From: Fen-1258 sp964441505
GTDB lineage: Bacteria > Bacteroidota > Ignavibacteria > Ignavibacteriales > Melioribacteraceae
Length of the DNA stretch: 64,000 nucleotides
Assembly: GCA_964441505.1 (NCBI GenBank)
Contig: CAYTUV010000011.1
Coordinates: 36,419 to 100,418, forward strand
Reading direction: 5' to 3'
The translations under genes were made by a program, and so were the position numbers. The notes beneath the pieces are model-generated. The model was not told the origin of the DNA, made no database searches, and was given only the letters and a program-made list of their open reading frames with translations. Positions 9,549-19,172 of the stretch are shown here, piece by piece (position 1 is the first letter of the stretch; every line of letters begins with the position of its first letter).

Positions 9549-10106
9549 TCAAATCATATTATTTTCGCGTGCGTAATTAAATAGACCGCCGCTTTTCACA
9601 ATCTCGAAGACGCTCCCGAGAGGACGAAGCTGAAACTCTTCTCCGCTTGTGCGGTTATACATTTTGTTGTTTTCCATATCCACTTCTACTTCATCACCGG
9701 TTTTAATTCTTGATGTCAGTTTTTCATTCGATTCAAATGGAATCAGGAATCCGCCGTCTACAGAATTACGGTAAAATATTCTGGCATAAGATTCAGCTAT
9801 GATGGCTTTAACACCTGCAATCTGAAGAGCGAGCGGTGCATGTTCACGTGATGAACCGCAGCCAAAGTTAGATCCGCCGATGATGATATTGTATTTAGAT
9901 TGGTGATTATCACCTTCGATAAATAATTTACCACCGGATGGCAATCCCGCTTTTTCTGCCGGCACACTCGAAAGCGCATAGTGTCCATATTTCTTTAATT
10001 CTTCCGGATCGCTGGTACTGTAAACCAAATGCTCGGCAGGAATAATCTGATCCGTATCGATGTTATCACCAAGTACGTATGCTCTGCCGGTTATTTTATT
10101 TTCCAT
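9549..10106 (-). CDS. leuD: 3-isopropylmalate dehydratase small subunit
   Basis: This 185-residue swivel-domain subunit works with LeuC in isomerising 2- to 3-isopropylmalate, and probably also citramalate. It has the short form (archaeal/HACN-like type) rather than the ~200-residue enterobacterial form. Visible motifs are NIDTDQIIPAEHL near residue 15, GGSNFGCGSSREHAPLAL near 77-94, which lines the substrate site, and ESYARIFYRNSVDGG. The start ATG lies 7 bases after the leuC stop, with an AGGG-like ribosome site overlapping the end of leuC. The two subunits are therefore probably translated together. Confidence 0.93.
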   Translation of the reverse strand: MENKITGRAYVLGDNIDTDQIIPAEHLVYSTSDPEELKKYGHYALSSVPAEKAGLPSGGKLFIEGDNHQSKYNIIIGGSNFGCGSSREHAPLALQIAGVKAIIAESYARIFYRNSVDGGFLIPFESNEKLTSRIKTGDEVEVDMENNKMYNRTSGEEFQLRPLGSVFEIVKSGGLFNYARENNMI

Positions 10107-10113
10107 TTTTTCC

Positions 10114-11415
10114 CTACAAAAATTTTCTTGGATCAGTTATTTCTCCGGTAATTGCTGAGGCAGCAACTGTCAACGGAGATGCTAAATATACCTGTGATGA
10201 TTTACTTCCCATTCTTCCGGGAAAATTTCTATTGGTTGTAGAGATTACAACATCGCCGTCAACACTTCTTCCTATTGTATCTGATGGTCCGCCCAGACAT
10301 GCCGCACAAGATGACTCTGCGATAACACATCCTGCGTTAGCAAAAATATCTTTTAGAGAAACACCGCTGATTGTCTCTTCTTCCAGCTGTTTTGCAACCT
10401 GCGTACTTGCAGGGACAACAAACGTTGTCACTTTAACTTTTTGTCCAAGCAGCAACCTGGCTGCAAATTGAAAATCAGTTAGCTTGCCTCCTGTACAGGA
10501 ACCGATGTAACATTTAGTAAGTTTTGTGCCTTCAACGTTTTTCACTTTGTCTCTGTTATCAGGACCGTGCGGTTTTGCAACAGTCGGCTCCATTAATTCC
10601 ACATTGTAATTGTAATGTGAATGATAGACTGCATCTTTATCACTAACAAATTCTTCAAACTGTGTTACACCAATATCTTTAAGATAATCTCTGGTAACAT
10701 TATCAACTGCAATTATTCCATTCATACCTCCGGCTTCAATTGCCATATTTGTCAAAGTCATTCTTTCCATCATGTTCATTGATGAAATAGTTTCGCCGTC
10801 AAATTCCATTGCGCGGTATGTAGCGCCGTCAGTAGTTATGTCTCCTAGCACCTGAAGAATTAAATCTTTTGCGGTAAGATACTCCGGTATCTTTCCATTG
10901 AATGTGAACTTAATTGACTCTGGTACTTTCTCCCAAATCTTTCCTGTGCCTAAAATAAACGCCGCATCGGTGTTGCCGACACCGGTTGCAAACATTCCAA
11001 ATGCACCCGATGTACATGTATGCGAATCCGTTCCGAATAAAACTGTTCCGGGCACATTGTATCCTTCTTCGGCAAGTGCAAGGTGACAGACACCTTTATA
11101 TCTCTCGGTACCGACATCATAATAGTTAGGCAGATCATATTCCTTAACAAATTCACGCAGTATATCCACATTTCTGTTTGCGTGAACGTTTTTTGTAAAG
11201 ATGTAATGATCGGGAAAGATTACAAGTTTTTTCTTATCCCAAACTTTTGCCAGTTCTCCGAATTCCTTTTTCCAGATTGCGATCGTGGGCGGCCCGCACA
11301 CATCATGTGTCATCAATACATCTACATCAAGCCAGACACTCTCACCCGGAATTACTTTCGCCTTCCCGGATGCTTTAGCAAATATTTTTTCCGTTAAGGT
11401 CATTCCCATTTTCAA
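10114..11415 (-). CDS. leuC: 3-isopropylmalate dehydratase large subunit
   Basis: This 433-residue aconitase-family catalytic subunit carries the [4Fe-4S] cluster. The three expected cysteine ligands are visible: one in YIGSCTGGKL near residue 305 and two in SSCAACLGG near 367 and 370. FGTDSHTCTSGAFGMFATGVG and the TTNRNFPGRMGS substrate loop are also intact. The length matches the ~420-residue type that pairs with short LeuD proteins. Two alternative ATGs lie within the first four codons (MKMGM), so the exact start is uncertain by three residues. It lies 63 bases after leuA, in a gap with no obvious terminator. Confidence 0.95.
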   Translation of the reverse strand: MKMGMTLTEKIFAKASGKAKVIPGESVWLDVDVLMTHDVCGPPTIAIWKKEFGELAKVWDKKKLVIFPDHYIFTKNVHANRNVDILREFVKEYDLPNYYDVGTERYKGVCHLALAEEGYNVPGTVLFGTDSHTCTSGAFGMFATGVGNTDAAFILGTGKIWEKVPESIKFTFNGKIPEYLTAKDLILQVLGDITTDGATYRAMEFDGETISSMNMMERMTLTNMAIEAGGMNGIIAVDNVTRDYLKDIGVTQFEEFVSDKDAVYHSHYNYNVELMEPTVAKPHGPDNRDKVKNVEGTKLTKCYIGSCTGGKLTDFQFAARLLLGQKVKVTTFVVPASTQVAKQLEEETISGVSLKDIFANAGCVIAESSCAACLGGPSDTIGRSVDGDVVISTTNRNFPGRMGSKSSQVYLASPLTVAASAITGEITDPRKFL

Positions 11416-11478
11416 TTCCTTTCATTCTCTCTTCTCACCCAATCAGCAATTTGAGATTTGCAACTTGGGTGGTTAGAA

Positions 11479-13053
11479 CTATTTTATTGACAATTTTTCT
11501 TCCGTTAATTCTACGCTTGTTTCTTCATTCACCTTTAACAGGTTGATTGCCTGCAAATATGCTTTGGCACTTGCCTGTATAATATCAGTTGATACACCTC
11601 TTCCAGTATAGGAATTTTCTCCGCTTCTGATTCTTACAATTGCCTCTCCCATCGCCTGTCTCCCTCCTGTAACCGAGCGAACATTGTATGATTCCACAGA
11701 GGGTTTGATATTAAGTGCTTTTTCAATTGCATTGAAACTTGCATCTACCGGTCCATCTCCAATTGATGATTCCTGATATACTTTATCATTCTCTTTTATC
11801 GATACAGTTGCGGTAGGAATTGTATCTGTACCGGAATTAACGTGCAGATAATGAAGTTCATACAACTCCTGCACCTTGTATACCTCATCACCCATTAAAA
11901 TTCGTAGATCATCATCGAAAACTTCTTTTTTTTTATCAGCAAGAAGAAGAAAACTTTGATACACTTTCTGCAATTCGGATTCAGAGGGATGGTAACCAAG
12001 TTCATCTAATCTTGATTTCAAGCCGTGACGTCCCGAGTGTCTTCCCAAGACAATTTTTGTTTTATTCACTCCAACAGATTCGGGAGTCATAATTTCATAT
12101 GTGGATTTATCTTTCAGCATTCCATCCTGGTGAATTCCGCTTTCATGTGCAAAAGCATTTTCGCCCACAATGGCTTTATTAGGCTGAACAACAATTCCTG
12201 TAAAGCCGCTGACCATTCTACTCGTATTATATATTTCAGAAATGTCTATTTCTGAATAGTAATCTACAATATCTTTGCGGACGCGAAGAGCCATTACAAT
12301 TTCTTCCAAAGATGCATTGCCTGCACGTTCTCCGATACCATTGATCGTACATTCGACCTGACGCGCACCATTTTGAATAGCAGCAATTGAATTCGCAACT
12401 GCGAGTCCCAAATCATTATGGCAATGAACGCTGATTATGGCTTTATCAATATTTTTTACTCTTCGCTTAAGCTCTGCTATCTTGAATCCGTACTCGGATG
12501 GGAATGTGTATCCGGTAGTATCGGGAATATTAACTGTAGTCGCTCCGGCTTCAATTGCCGTTTCGATTATATCAACTAAGTAACCGATGTCTGTTCTGCC
12601 TGCATCTTCGGCGGAATACTCGATATCATCGGTAAATGTTTTTGCATAAGAGACGGAGTCATATGTCATTTTAAGAACCGTCTTACGTTTCTCCTCTAAC
12701 GTAACACCATATTTGCTATCGCCAAACTTTCCAAGAATATGGATATCTGAAGTACTCGTAAATGTATGTATGCGGGGGAACTTTGCATTCTTAAGTGCAT
12801 CATAGGCCGTTTTGATATCAATATCTTTAGCACGGCACAAACCCGCAATAATTTTTGTTGATTCATCAGCGATTCGTTTTACAGCTTCGAACTGTGCTGG
12901 AGAAGAAACAGGAAAGCCGGCTTCGATTACATCAACATTAAGTTTTGCAAGCTGCCGCGCGATCTCCAGCTTTTCATATACATTTAATGATGCACCGGGA
13001 GACTGTTCTCCGTCTCTTAATGTTGTATCGAAGATGATAATTTTTTCTTTCAT
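11479..13053 (-). CDS. leuA: 2-isopropylmalate synthase
   Basis: This 524-residue enzyme condenses 2-oxoisovalerate with acetyl-CoA, the committed step of leucine synthesis. The N-terminal barrel has FDTTLRDGEQSPGASL (residues 8-23) and metal-binding SVHCHNDLGLAVANS near 203. NGIGERAGNASLEE and the linker motif HESGIHQDGML follow. The C-terminal ~140 residues are the leucine-binding regulatory domain (VTGGRQAMGEA, GRGVSTDIIQASAKAY), so feedback inhibition by leucine is expected. It starts 2 bases after the leuB stop. The SPG motif separates it from the CimA paralogue at 7883-9475. Confidence 0.95.
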   Translation of the reverse strand: MKEKIIIFDTTLRDGEQSPGASLNVYEKLEIARQLAKLNVDVIEAGFPVSSPAQFEAVKRIADESTKIIAGLCRAKDIDIKTAYDALKNAKFPRIHTFTSTSDIHILGKFGDSKYGVTLEEKRKTVLKMTYDSVSYAKTFTDDIEYSAEDAGRTDIGYLVDIIETAIEAGATTVNIPDTTGYTFPSEYGFKIAELKRRVKNIDKAIISVHCHNDLGLAVANSIAAIQNGARQVECTINGIGERAGNASLEEIVMALRVRKDIVDYYSEIDISEIYNTSRMVSGFTGIVVQPNKAIVGENAFAHESGIHQDGMLKDKSTYEIMTPESVGVNKTKIVLGRHSGRHGLKSRLDELGYHPSESELQKVYQSFLLLADKKKEVFDDDLRILMGDEVYKVQELYELHYLHVNSGTDTIPTATVSIKENDKVYQESSIGDGPVDASFNAIEKALNIKPSVESYNVRSVTGGRQAMGEAIVRIRSGENSYTGRGVSTDIIQASAKAYLQAINLLKVNEETSVELTEEKLSIK

Positions 13054-13055
13054 GT

Positions 13056-14114
13056 TTACTCTCCTAAGTTCCTGATTACTTCCTTAGTCATTTCATCCGT
13101 CGAAACCAGCTTCTGTCCTTCGGAAAAAATATCTATTGTTCTAAAACGCCGGTCTAATGTTTTCGTTATGGAATGTTCAATCATCTCTGCAGCTTTTTTA
13201 TTTCCGAATGAAAGATCAAACATCATTGCAACCGAGGAAATTGCCGCCAGTGGATTCGCTTTACCCTGTCCCGCAATATCCGGAGCGCTGCCGTGAACCG
13301 GTTCGTATAAAGCATGCACCGTTCCAATACTTGCAGATGGAAGCATACCCAAACTTCCCGTTATCATTCCGGCGATATCGCTAAGAATATCACCAAAAAG
13401 ATTCGATGTAAGAAGAACATCAAACTGTTTCGGGTTTCGCACAATCTGCATCGCTGCATTGTCCACGTACATATCAACAAGCTGAACATCTTCATAATTT
13501 TTATGAACCTCATGGACAACATTGCGCCAGAATTGCGATACCTCAAGAACGTTTGCCTTATCTACTGAAGTAACTTTTTTATTCCTGCCCCGGGCAATTT
13601 TGAAAGCCATATGAGCGATCCGTTCAACTTCTTCCTTAGTATAAACCATTGTGTTGAATCCATGAACATCGTCATAACCTCTTGGCTTACCGAAATAAAT
13701 GCCGCCGGTCAGTTCGCGGAGAACTATAAAATCAACACCATCAAGTACATCTTCCTTTAATGATGAGGAGCCGATTAACGGTTTATAAATTTTTGCCGGA
13801 CGAATATTTGTAAACAATCCAAGTTCTTTACGCAGCTTAAGTAAAGCCGCTTCCGGCTTCAGATGATGAGGTAGAGTTTCCCATTTATATCCGCCGACTG
13901 CACCAAGAAAAACTGCATCGGAATCAAAACATGATTTCAGAGTTTCATCAGTTAATGGTGATCCATACTTATCGTAAGAACAGCCGCCGATTAATTTTTC
14001 TTCGAACTGTAATTTAATATCAAAATGACCGGCAACGGCTTTCATTACTTGCACAGCAGAGTCAGTCACTTCTGTTCCGATTCCATCGCCCGGAAGTAAA
14101 GTTATTTTATACAT
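13056..14114 (-). CDS. leuB: 3-isopropylmalate dehydrogenase
   Basis: This 352-residue NAD-dependent decarboxylating dehydrogenase converts 3-isopropylmalate to 2-oxoisocaproate. It may also serve the citramalate branch as 3-methylmalate dehydrogenase. It has LPGDGIGTEVTDSAV at the N-terminus, RELTGGIYFGKPRG near residue 132, the active-site VDNAAMQIVRNP, SNLFGDILSDIAG with the metal-binding aspartates, and the NAD-site HGSAPDIAGQGKANPLA. The length is standard. It follows ilvC by 13 bases and precedes leuA by 2. Confidence 0.96.
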   Translation of the reverse strand: MYKITLLPGDGIGTEVTDSAVQVMKAVAGHFDIKLQFEEKLIGGCSYDKYGSPLTDETLKSCFDSDAVFLGAVGGYKWETLPHHLKPEAALLKLRKELGLFTNIRPAKIYKPLIGSSSLKEDVLDGVDFIVLRELTGGIYFGKPRGYDDVHGFNTMVYTKEEVERIAHMAFKIARGRNKKVTSVDKANVLEVSQFWRNVVHEVHKNYEDVQLVDMYVDNAAMQIVRNPKQFDVLLTSNLFGDILSDIAGMITGSLGMLPSASIGTVHALYEPVHGSAPDIAGQGKANPLAAISSVAMMFDLSFGNKKAAEMIEHSITKTLDRRFRTIDIFSEGQKLVSTDEMTKEVIRNLGE

Positions 14115-14127
14115 CCATTCTCCATAA

Positions 14128-15117
14128 TTACTTTTTCAACCAGCTCATCATCCCGCGAAGTTTTGCGCCGACAACTTCAATCGGGTGTTCTTTGTTATCT
14201 TTTCTAAGTTGGTTCATATTCGGCTGACCATTATTATATTCTGCAAGCCATTCCCTGGCGAATCTTCCATCCTGAACTTCTTCAAGGATTCTCTTCATCT
14301 CTTTTTTTGTCTCCGCTGTAATAATTCTGCTGCCTCGTGTCATTCCACCATACTCCGCAGTATCGCTTACGGAGTAATTCATGCGTGATAATCCTCCTTC
14401 ATAATAAAGATCAACTATCAATTTCATTTCGTGCATACATTCGAAATACGCAAGCTCTGCCGGGTATCCGGCTTCAACCAGAGTTTCAAATCCCGCTTTA
14501 ATTAATTGCGCCGAGCCGCCGCAAAGAACCGCCTGTTCCCCAAAAAGATCCGTCTCAGTTTCATCTTTGAAATTTGTCTCTATGACCCCTGCGCGTGTTC
14601 CTCCAATTCCTTTTGCCCATGCAAGAGCTAAATCTTTTGTATTGCCGCTGTAATCCTGATGCACAGCTATCAAACAAGGTGTACCGCTTCCCTGTTCATA
14701 AGTTCTTCTAACTAAATGTCCGGGACTCTTCGGTGCAATCATCATAACATTAACATTTTGCGGAGGAACGATTTGTTTGTAATGTATATTGAAACCGTGA
14801 CCGAACGCGAGCGTGTCTCCTTCTTTCAGATATGGAGCTATCTCCGCATCATACACCGATTTTTGATTTTGATCCGGAAGAAGAATCATAATTACATTAC
14901 CCCACTTAACTGCATCGGACACTGTCTTGACTTCCAACCCGGCTTCTTTTGCTTTAGCCCAATTAGCTGATTCTTGACGAAGTCCGACACAAACATTTAC
15001 GCCGCTCTCTTTTAGATTAAGCGCGTGAGCATGCCCCTGGCTTCCGTACCCAAGTACAACAACATTTTTAGAATTCAACAAATCAAGATTTGCTTCATTA
15101 TCATAATAGACTTTCAT
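14128..15117 (-). CDS. ilvC: Ketol-acid reductoisomerase
   Basis: This 329-residue class I (short-form) enzyme isomerises and reduces acetolactate or acetohydroxybutyrate using NAD(P)H and Mg. The Rossmann motif GYGSQGHAHALNL lies at about residues 24-36. HGFNIHYKQI and APKSPGHLVRRTYEQG follow, and ETDLFGEQAVLCGG carries the metal-binding acidic residues. The C-terminal knotted domain contains NYSVSDTAEYGGMTRG. The second strand of the nucleotide fold reads VCVGLRQES. Cofactor preference cannot be settled by eye. It starts 13 bases after ilvN in the operon. Confidence 0.97.
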   Translation of the reverse strand: MKVYYDNEANLDLLNSKNVVVLGYGSQGHAHALNLKESGVNVCVGLRQESANWAKAKEAGLEVKTVSDAVKWGNVIMILLPDQNQKSVYDAEIAPYLKEGDTLAFGHGFNIHYKQIVPPQNVNVMMIAPKSPGHLVRRTYEQGSGTPCLIAVHQDYSGNTKDLALAWAKGIGGTRAGVIETNFKDETETDLFGEQAVLCGGSAQLIKAGFETLVEAGYPAELAYFECMHEMKLIVDLYYEGGLSRMNYSVSDTAEYGGMTRGSRIITAETKKEMKRILEEVQDGRFAREWLAEYNNGQPNMNQLRKDNKEHPIEVVGAKLRGMMSWLKK

Positions 15118-15130
15118 TTTATTTCCTCAA

Positions 15131-15643
15131 TTAAGTTGTAATGTTTTCTTTCTTTTGAATTTTTAACTGCTCACCACGTTTTAACGCTACGATTCCGGAA
15201 CGCGCCATTTCCTTGATTCCAAACGGAGCTAATACATTTACGGCTGCGTCAATTTTATCCGGTGGACCAGTAACCTCAATCATCATCGATTTATTGGTTA
15301 TATCAACGATGCTGCCCCGGAAGATGTCACAAATATTTTTTATCTGTTCCATTGAACCTTTGTGAAGACCGATACTGATTAAAGCGAGTTCCCGTTCAAC
15401 ATGGTAAGTATCGGCAAGATCAACAACTTTGATTGTATCGATTAATCTGTTTAGTTGCTTTACGACCTGATCGATTATCTGATCATCGCCTTCGGTAACA
15501 ATTGTCATACGCGATATCTCCGCAATTTCGGTTTCACCAATCGAGATGCTTCTAATGTTGAAACCTTTACCGCTGAACATAGTGGCAACACGATCGAATG
15601 CGCCAAAATGATTTTCTACCAGGACTGAAATTGTGTGTTTCAT
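15131..15643 (-). CDS. ilvN: Acetolactate synthase small (regulatory) subunit
   Basis: This 170-residue regulatory subunit of acetohydroxyacid synthase stimulates the IlvB catalytic subunit and normally confers valine feedback inhibition. An N-terminal ACT domain (ISVLVENHFGAFDRVATMF, then GFNIRSISIG) is followed by the C-terminal ACT-like domain (LALISIGLHKGSMEQIKNI and IEVTGPPDKIDAAV). The length matches the ~160-170-residue IlvH/IlvN type. One base separates it from the ilvB stop, consistent with translational coupling and 1:1 production of the subunits. Confidence 0.95.
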   Translation of the reverse strand: MKHTISVLVENHFGAFDRVATMFSGKGFNIRSISIGETEIAEISRMTIVTEGDDQIIDQVVKQLNRLIDTIKVVDLADTYHVERELALISIGLHKGSMEQIKNICDIFRGSIVDITNKSMMIEVTGPPDKIDAAVNVLAPFGIKEMARSGIVALKRGEQLKIQKKENITT

Positions 15644-15644
15644 A

Positions 15645-17363
15645 TTAAATCATCCTCTTAGGGTTTAGTCTTTTAACCATCATATCGGAAATTGATCCGC
15701 CCGAAGGAACCATCGGGAAAACCATATCTGCTTTCACCACTTTGAATTCAAGAAGTATCGGCCTGTCTTTAACAGCAAATGCCTTGTCCAATAGCGAACC
15801 AACTTCTTTCGGATTATCAGTCGAGTAAGATTCGATGCCGAATGCCTCGCCGACTTTTACAAAGTCGGGATTACTCGCACTTAAATCTGTAAAACTGAAT
15901 TTCTCTGCGTGAAATAATTCCTGCCATTGACGAACCATTCCAAGAAAGCTGTTATTAATGATTATAAATTTTACCGGAACTTTGTTAGCCGCGGCGGTAA
16001 TCAATTCCTGAATGTTCATTTGGAATCCGCCGTCACCGCTGATAGAAATTATCGGTCTGTCTTTTACAGCGAACGAAGCACCGATAGCGGCAGGGACAGA
16101 AAATCCCATTGTACCTAATCCTCCGCTTGTGAGATTGGACCGCGGATGATTGTATTTATAATATTGTGCAGTCCACATCTGATGCTGTCCAACATCTGTA
16201 ACAACAACAGCCTCACCTTTTGTTTTTTCAAAAATCTGTTCAATCACAAATTCAGTTCTTAACCTGCCGTCGTTATCCTCATAAACTAGAGGGCATTCGT
16301 TTCGCCATTCATCTATTTGTGCTAACCATTCTGCAGTGTCAGGCAGGTTTGGCATCTCGGAAGCAATTTCGGCAATAATATGTTTTACATCTCCGACAAC
16401 AGGCAGATCTACAACAACATTTTTATCAATACAGGTTGGATCGATATCCACATGAATCTTATAGGCATTCCGGGCAAAAGTTTCTACCTTTCCTGTAACT
16501 CTATCGTCAAACCTCGCACCGAATGATACAAGCACATCACAATTATCGACAGCTCTGTTAGCCCAATATGTTCCGTGCATTCCAAGCATTCCCAGCGAAA
16601 GTTCATCTGTGCCGGGAAATGCGCCAAGTCCCTGAAGCGTCATAGCAACGGGTAATTTATTTTCGCGCGCGAAGAGTGCAAGTTCCTGCGATCCACCCGA
16701 CATGATGACTCCACCGCCTACATAAAGCAATGGTCTCTTCGCTGCAGCAATAACATCGGCAACTTTTTTTATCTGATTGATATGGCCTTTATAATTTGGT
16801 TTGTATCCGCGTATCTCTATGTCCTCCGGATAAACGAAATCGCATTTTGATGCGATCACGTCTTTAGGTAGATCTACAAGCACCGGTCCCGGCCTTCCGG
16901 TTGATGCTATATAAAAAGCCTTTCTGATTGTTACGGCAAGTTCTTTGACATCGCGAACAAGAAAACTATGTTTAGTAATGGGTCGAGTAATGCCGACAAT
17001 ATCCGCTTCCTGAAAAGCATCATTCCCTATTAAGTGCGACGGAACCTGGCCGGTAAAAACAACTATTGGAACAGAGTCCATATAAGCATCGGCAATACCG
17101 GTAACTGTATTGGTTGCACCTGGACCGGATGTAACCAACACAACTCCGACTTTACCTGATGCTTTGGCATATCCTTCTGCAGCATGAACCGCACCCTGTT
17201 CGTGACGGACAAGAATATGCTGAAGGAAATCAACATCATGCAGATGTTCATAAAGTTTAAGTACAGCTCCGCCGGGATAACCGAATATGTGTTCAACTTT
17301 TTCCCGCTTTAAACATTCAAAGAATATTTCCGCCCCGCTTAAAGTATTGTCTGACTTTTTCAT
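15645..17363 (-). CDS. ilvB: Acetolactate synthase large (catalytic) subunit
   Basis: This 572-residue ThDP enzyme condenses pyruvate with a second pyruvate or with 2-oxobutyrate, feeding valine/leucine or isoleucine synthesis. The catalytic glutamate lies in VRHEQGAVHAAEGYA near residue 54, with TSGPGATNTVTGIADAY next. The central FAD-binding domain contains GMLGMHGTYWANRA. The C-terminal ThDP/Mg motif begins ISGDGGFQMN and ends in IINNSFLGMVRQWQ, the GDG...NN arrangement. Family length is normal. It sits 15 bases after ilvD. Confidence 0.96.
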   Translation of the reverse strand: MKKSDNTLSGAEIFFECLKREKVEHIFGYPGGAVLKLYEHLHDVDFLQHILVRHEQGAVHAAEGYAKASGKVGVVLVTSGPGATNTVTGIADAYMDSVPIVVFTGQVPSHLIGNDAFQEADIVGITRPITKHSFLVRDVKELAVTIRKAFYIASTGRPGPVLVDLPKDVIASKCDFVYPEDIEIRGYKPNYKGHINQIKKVADVIAAAKRPLLYVGGGVIMSGGSQELALFARENKLPVAMTLQGLGAFPGTDELSLGMLGMHGTYWANRAVDNCDVLVSFGARFDDRVTGKVETFARNAYKIHVDIDPTCIDKNVVVDLPVVGDVKHIIAEIASEMPNLPDTAEWLAQIDEWRNECPLVYEDNDGRLRTEFVIEQIFEKTKGEAVVVTDVGQHQMWTAQYYKYNHPRSNLTSGGLGTMGFSVPAAIGASFAVKDRPIISISGDGGFQMNIQELITAAANKVPVKFIIINNSFLGMVRQWQELFHAEKFSFTDLSASNPDFVKVGEAFGIESYSTDNPKEVGSLLDKAFAVKDRPILLEFKVVKADMVFPMVPSGGSISDMMVKRLNPKRMI

Positions 17364-17378
17364 TATGTACTCTTTTTT

Positions 17379-19058
17379 TTAGAAATTATTTTTTAAAACA
17401 GCACCGGTATTGGCAGAAGAGACCATTCTTGCGTAACGCGCCAGGTAACCGTTTTTTATTTTTGGTATGAAGACCGGAAGAGCATTCAATCTTTGTTGAA
17501 TAACTTCATCAGTCAACTCCATGTTTAATGTTCTTTTAGGTATATCAATTTTTATAATATCACCGTTTTGAAGAGCCGCTATCGGACCGTGTTCAGCAGC
17601 TTCCGGAGAGATATGACCTATACAAGCTCCACGTGTTCCGCCGGAGAATCTTCCATCAGTTATAAGTGCGACTTTATCACCTAGTCCTAAACCCATAATC
17701 ACACTTGTTGGTGAAAGCATTTCGGGCATTCCGGGTCCTCCCTTTGGTCCTTCGTATCTAATTACTACAACATCACCGGCTTTAACCTCGCCTGCCAATA
17801 TTTTTTCAACTGCTTCTTCCTGCGACTCAAATATTTTTGCGGGTCCTGAAAATATTTGCATATCCTCTCCAACAGCGCCAGTTTTTACAACAGATCCGTC
17901 AGGTGCCAGATTTCCGAAAAGCACTGCAAGTCCACCTGTTTTCGAATAAGGATCATCAACTGTTTTAATTACAGAACTGTCAAGAATTTTTGCGTCTGCA
18001 ATATTCTCACCTAGAGTTTTTCCTGTAACAGTTGGTCTGTTTAAATCGAGGACATTGATTTTGGAGATTTCATTAAGTATCGCGGAGATTCCTCCGGCAC
18101 GATCAACATCTTCCATGTGAACGTTTTTAGTAGCAGGACTTACTTTGCATATATATGGAACTCTCGCCGAGAGTTCATTCAGCAACTTCAATTCGAAATC
18201 AATTTTGGCTTCATTGGCAATTGCAAGTGCGTGTAATACAGTATTTGTGCTGCCGCCCATGGCCATATCAAGGGCAAAAGCATTTATGAAAGATTCGCGG
18301 GAAAGTATTTTACTTGGTTTTAAATCTTTCTCAACGAGAGTCATAATTTGTTTTGCAGCTCTGATTGCAAGATCTTTTCTTAGAGGATCAACGGCAAGGA
18401 TGGATCCGTTTCCGGGAAGGGCAAGTCCGAGTGCTTCCATCAAACAGTTCATAGAATTCGCAGTGAACATTCCTGAACATGAACCGCATGTCGGGCAGCT
18501 GAAATCTTCATACTCTTTTAATTTTTTCGCATCAATCTTTCCCGCCTGGTATTTTCCGACTCCTTCAAAAACAGAAATTAGATCAACTCTCTCTCCATCG
18601 GGTGTACGACCTGATTTCATAGGTCCTCCGGATACAAAAATGGTGGGAATATCAACACGGACAGCAGCCATCAACATGCCGGGAACAATTTTATCGCAGT
18701 TCGGAATGCAAACCATTCCATCCAACCGATGAGCTTCAACAACAGTTTCAACACAATCAGCAATAAGTTCACGACTCGGTAATGAGTAGCGCATACCAAG
18801 ATGCCCCATGGCAATTCCATCGTCAACGCCAATTGTGTTGAATTCAAAAGGAACTCCACCAGCTTCTCTCACTGCTTCTTTTATTACTCTGCCGAACTCT
18901 TGAAGATGAACATGACCGGGAATTAAATCGATATAGGAATTGCAGATACCAATGAATGGTTTATCGAAATCGGCATCACTTTTAATTACACCGGTAGCTT
19001 TAAGCAAGCTGCGGTGCGGCGCCTTATCGAAGCCTTTTTTTATTAAGTCAGATCGCAA
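17379..19058 (-). CDS. ilvD: Dihydroxy-acid dehydratase
   Basis: This 559-residue Fe-S dehydratase produces the 2-oxo acids for valine and isoleucine. Cluster cysteines appear in GICNSYIDLIPGHVHL near residue 38, PNCDKIVPGML, and SCPTCGSCSGMFTANSMNC. GGRFSGGTRGACIGHISPEA-type residues are present near the C-terminus in GRFSGGTRGACIGH. The start is a TTG at 19056-19058, supported by a strong AGGAGG ribosome site four bases upstream. The TTG start with a strong SD is unusual beside the ATG starts of its neighbours and may tune output. It is the first enzyme gene of the operon, 114 bases after the leader ORF stop. Confidence 0.95.
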   Translation of the reverse strand: MRSDLIKKGFDKAPHRSLLKATGVIKSDADFDKPFIGICNSYIDLIPGHVHLQEFGRVIKEAVREAGGVPFEFNTIGVDDGIAMGHLGMRYSLPSRELIADCVETVVEAHRLDGMVCIPNCDKIVPGMLMAAVRVDIPTIFVSGGPMKSGRTPDGERVDLISVFEGVGKYQAGKIDAKKLKEYEDFSCPTCGSCSGMFTANSMNCLMEALGLALPGNGSILAVDPLRKDLAIRAAKQIMTLVEKDLKPSKILSRESFINAFALDMAMGGSTNTVLHALAIANEAKIDFELKLLNELSARVPYICKVSPATKNVHMEDVDRAGGISAILNEISKINVLDLNRPTVTGKTLGENIADAKILDSSVIKTVDDPYSKTGGLAVLFGNLAPDGSVVKTGAVGEDMQIFSGPAKIFESQEEAVEKILAGEVKAGDVVVIRYEGPKGGPGMPEMLSPTSVIMGLGLGDKVALITDGRFSGGTRGACIGHISPEAAEHGPIAALQNGDIIKIDIPKRTLNMELTDEVIQQRLNALPVFIPKIKNGYLARYARMVSSANTGAVLKNNF

Positions 19059-19172
19059 ACGACCTCCTAAACAAAAAAATCTTCAAAAAGCATCTCCAGG
19101 TTTTGTCAACCCTTCAATCTTACTTTTTACATTTTATGTTATTTAGTTTGATTTGGGATTGACTTTTTTATC
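19059..19172 (-). promoter_or_regulatory. Leader RNA between the ilv leader ORF and ilvD, with competing pairings
   Basis: The transcript here can form alternative helices. UCAAUCC (19156-19162), starting 10 bases past the leader ORF stop, can pair with GGGUUGA (19106-19112, one G-U) or, as UCAAUC, with GAUUGA (19114-19119). The downstream element can instead form its own hairpin, AGG(G)UU with AACCU (19098-19113). U-tracts follow 10-20 bases later, just before the AGGAGG of ilvD. A ribosome paused at the leader stop would cover the first element, while one stalled in the Ile/Leu run would not. This layout fits attenuation or control of ilvD translation. The pairings were found by eye and no energies were calculated. 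Confidence 0.35.

Noticed and set aside
10079..10471. 130-codon open frame on the plus strand
   Set aside because: Antisense to the end of leuC and start of leuD; composition is that of a mirrored coding frame.
18145..18732. 195-codon open frame on the plus strand
   Set aside because: It lies wholly antisense to ilvD, whose frame has intact family motifs; no recognisable domain and no ribosome site.
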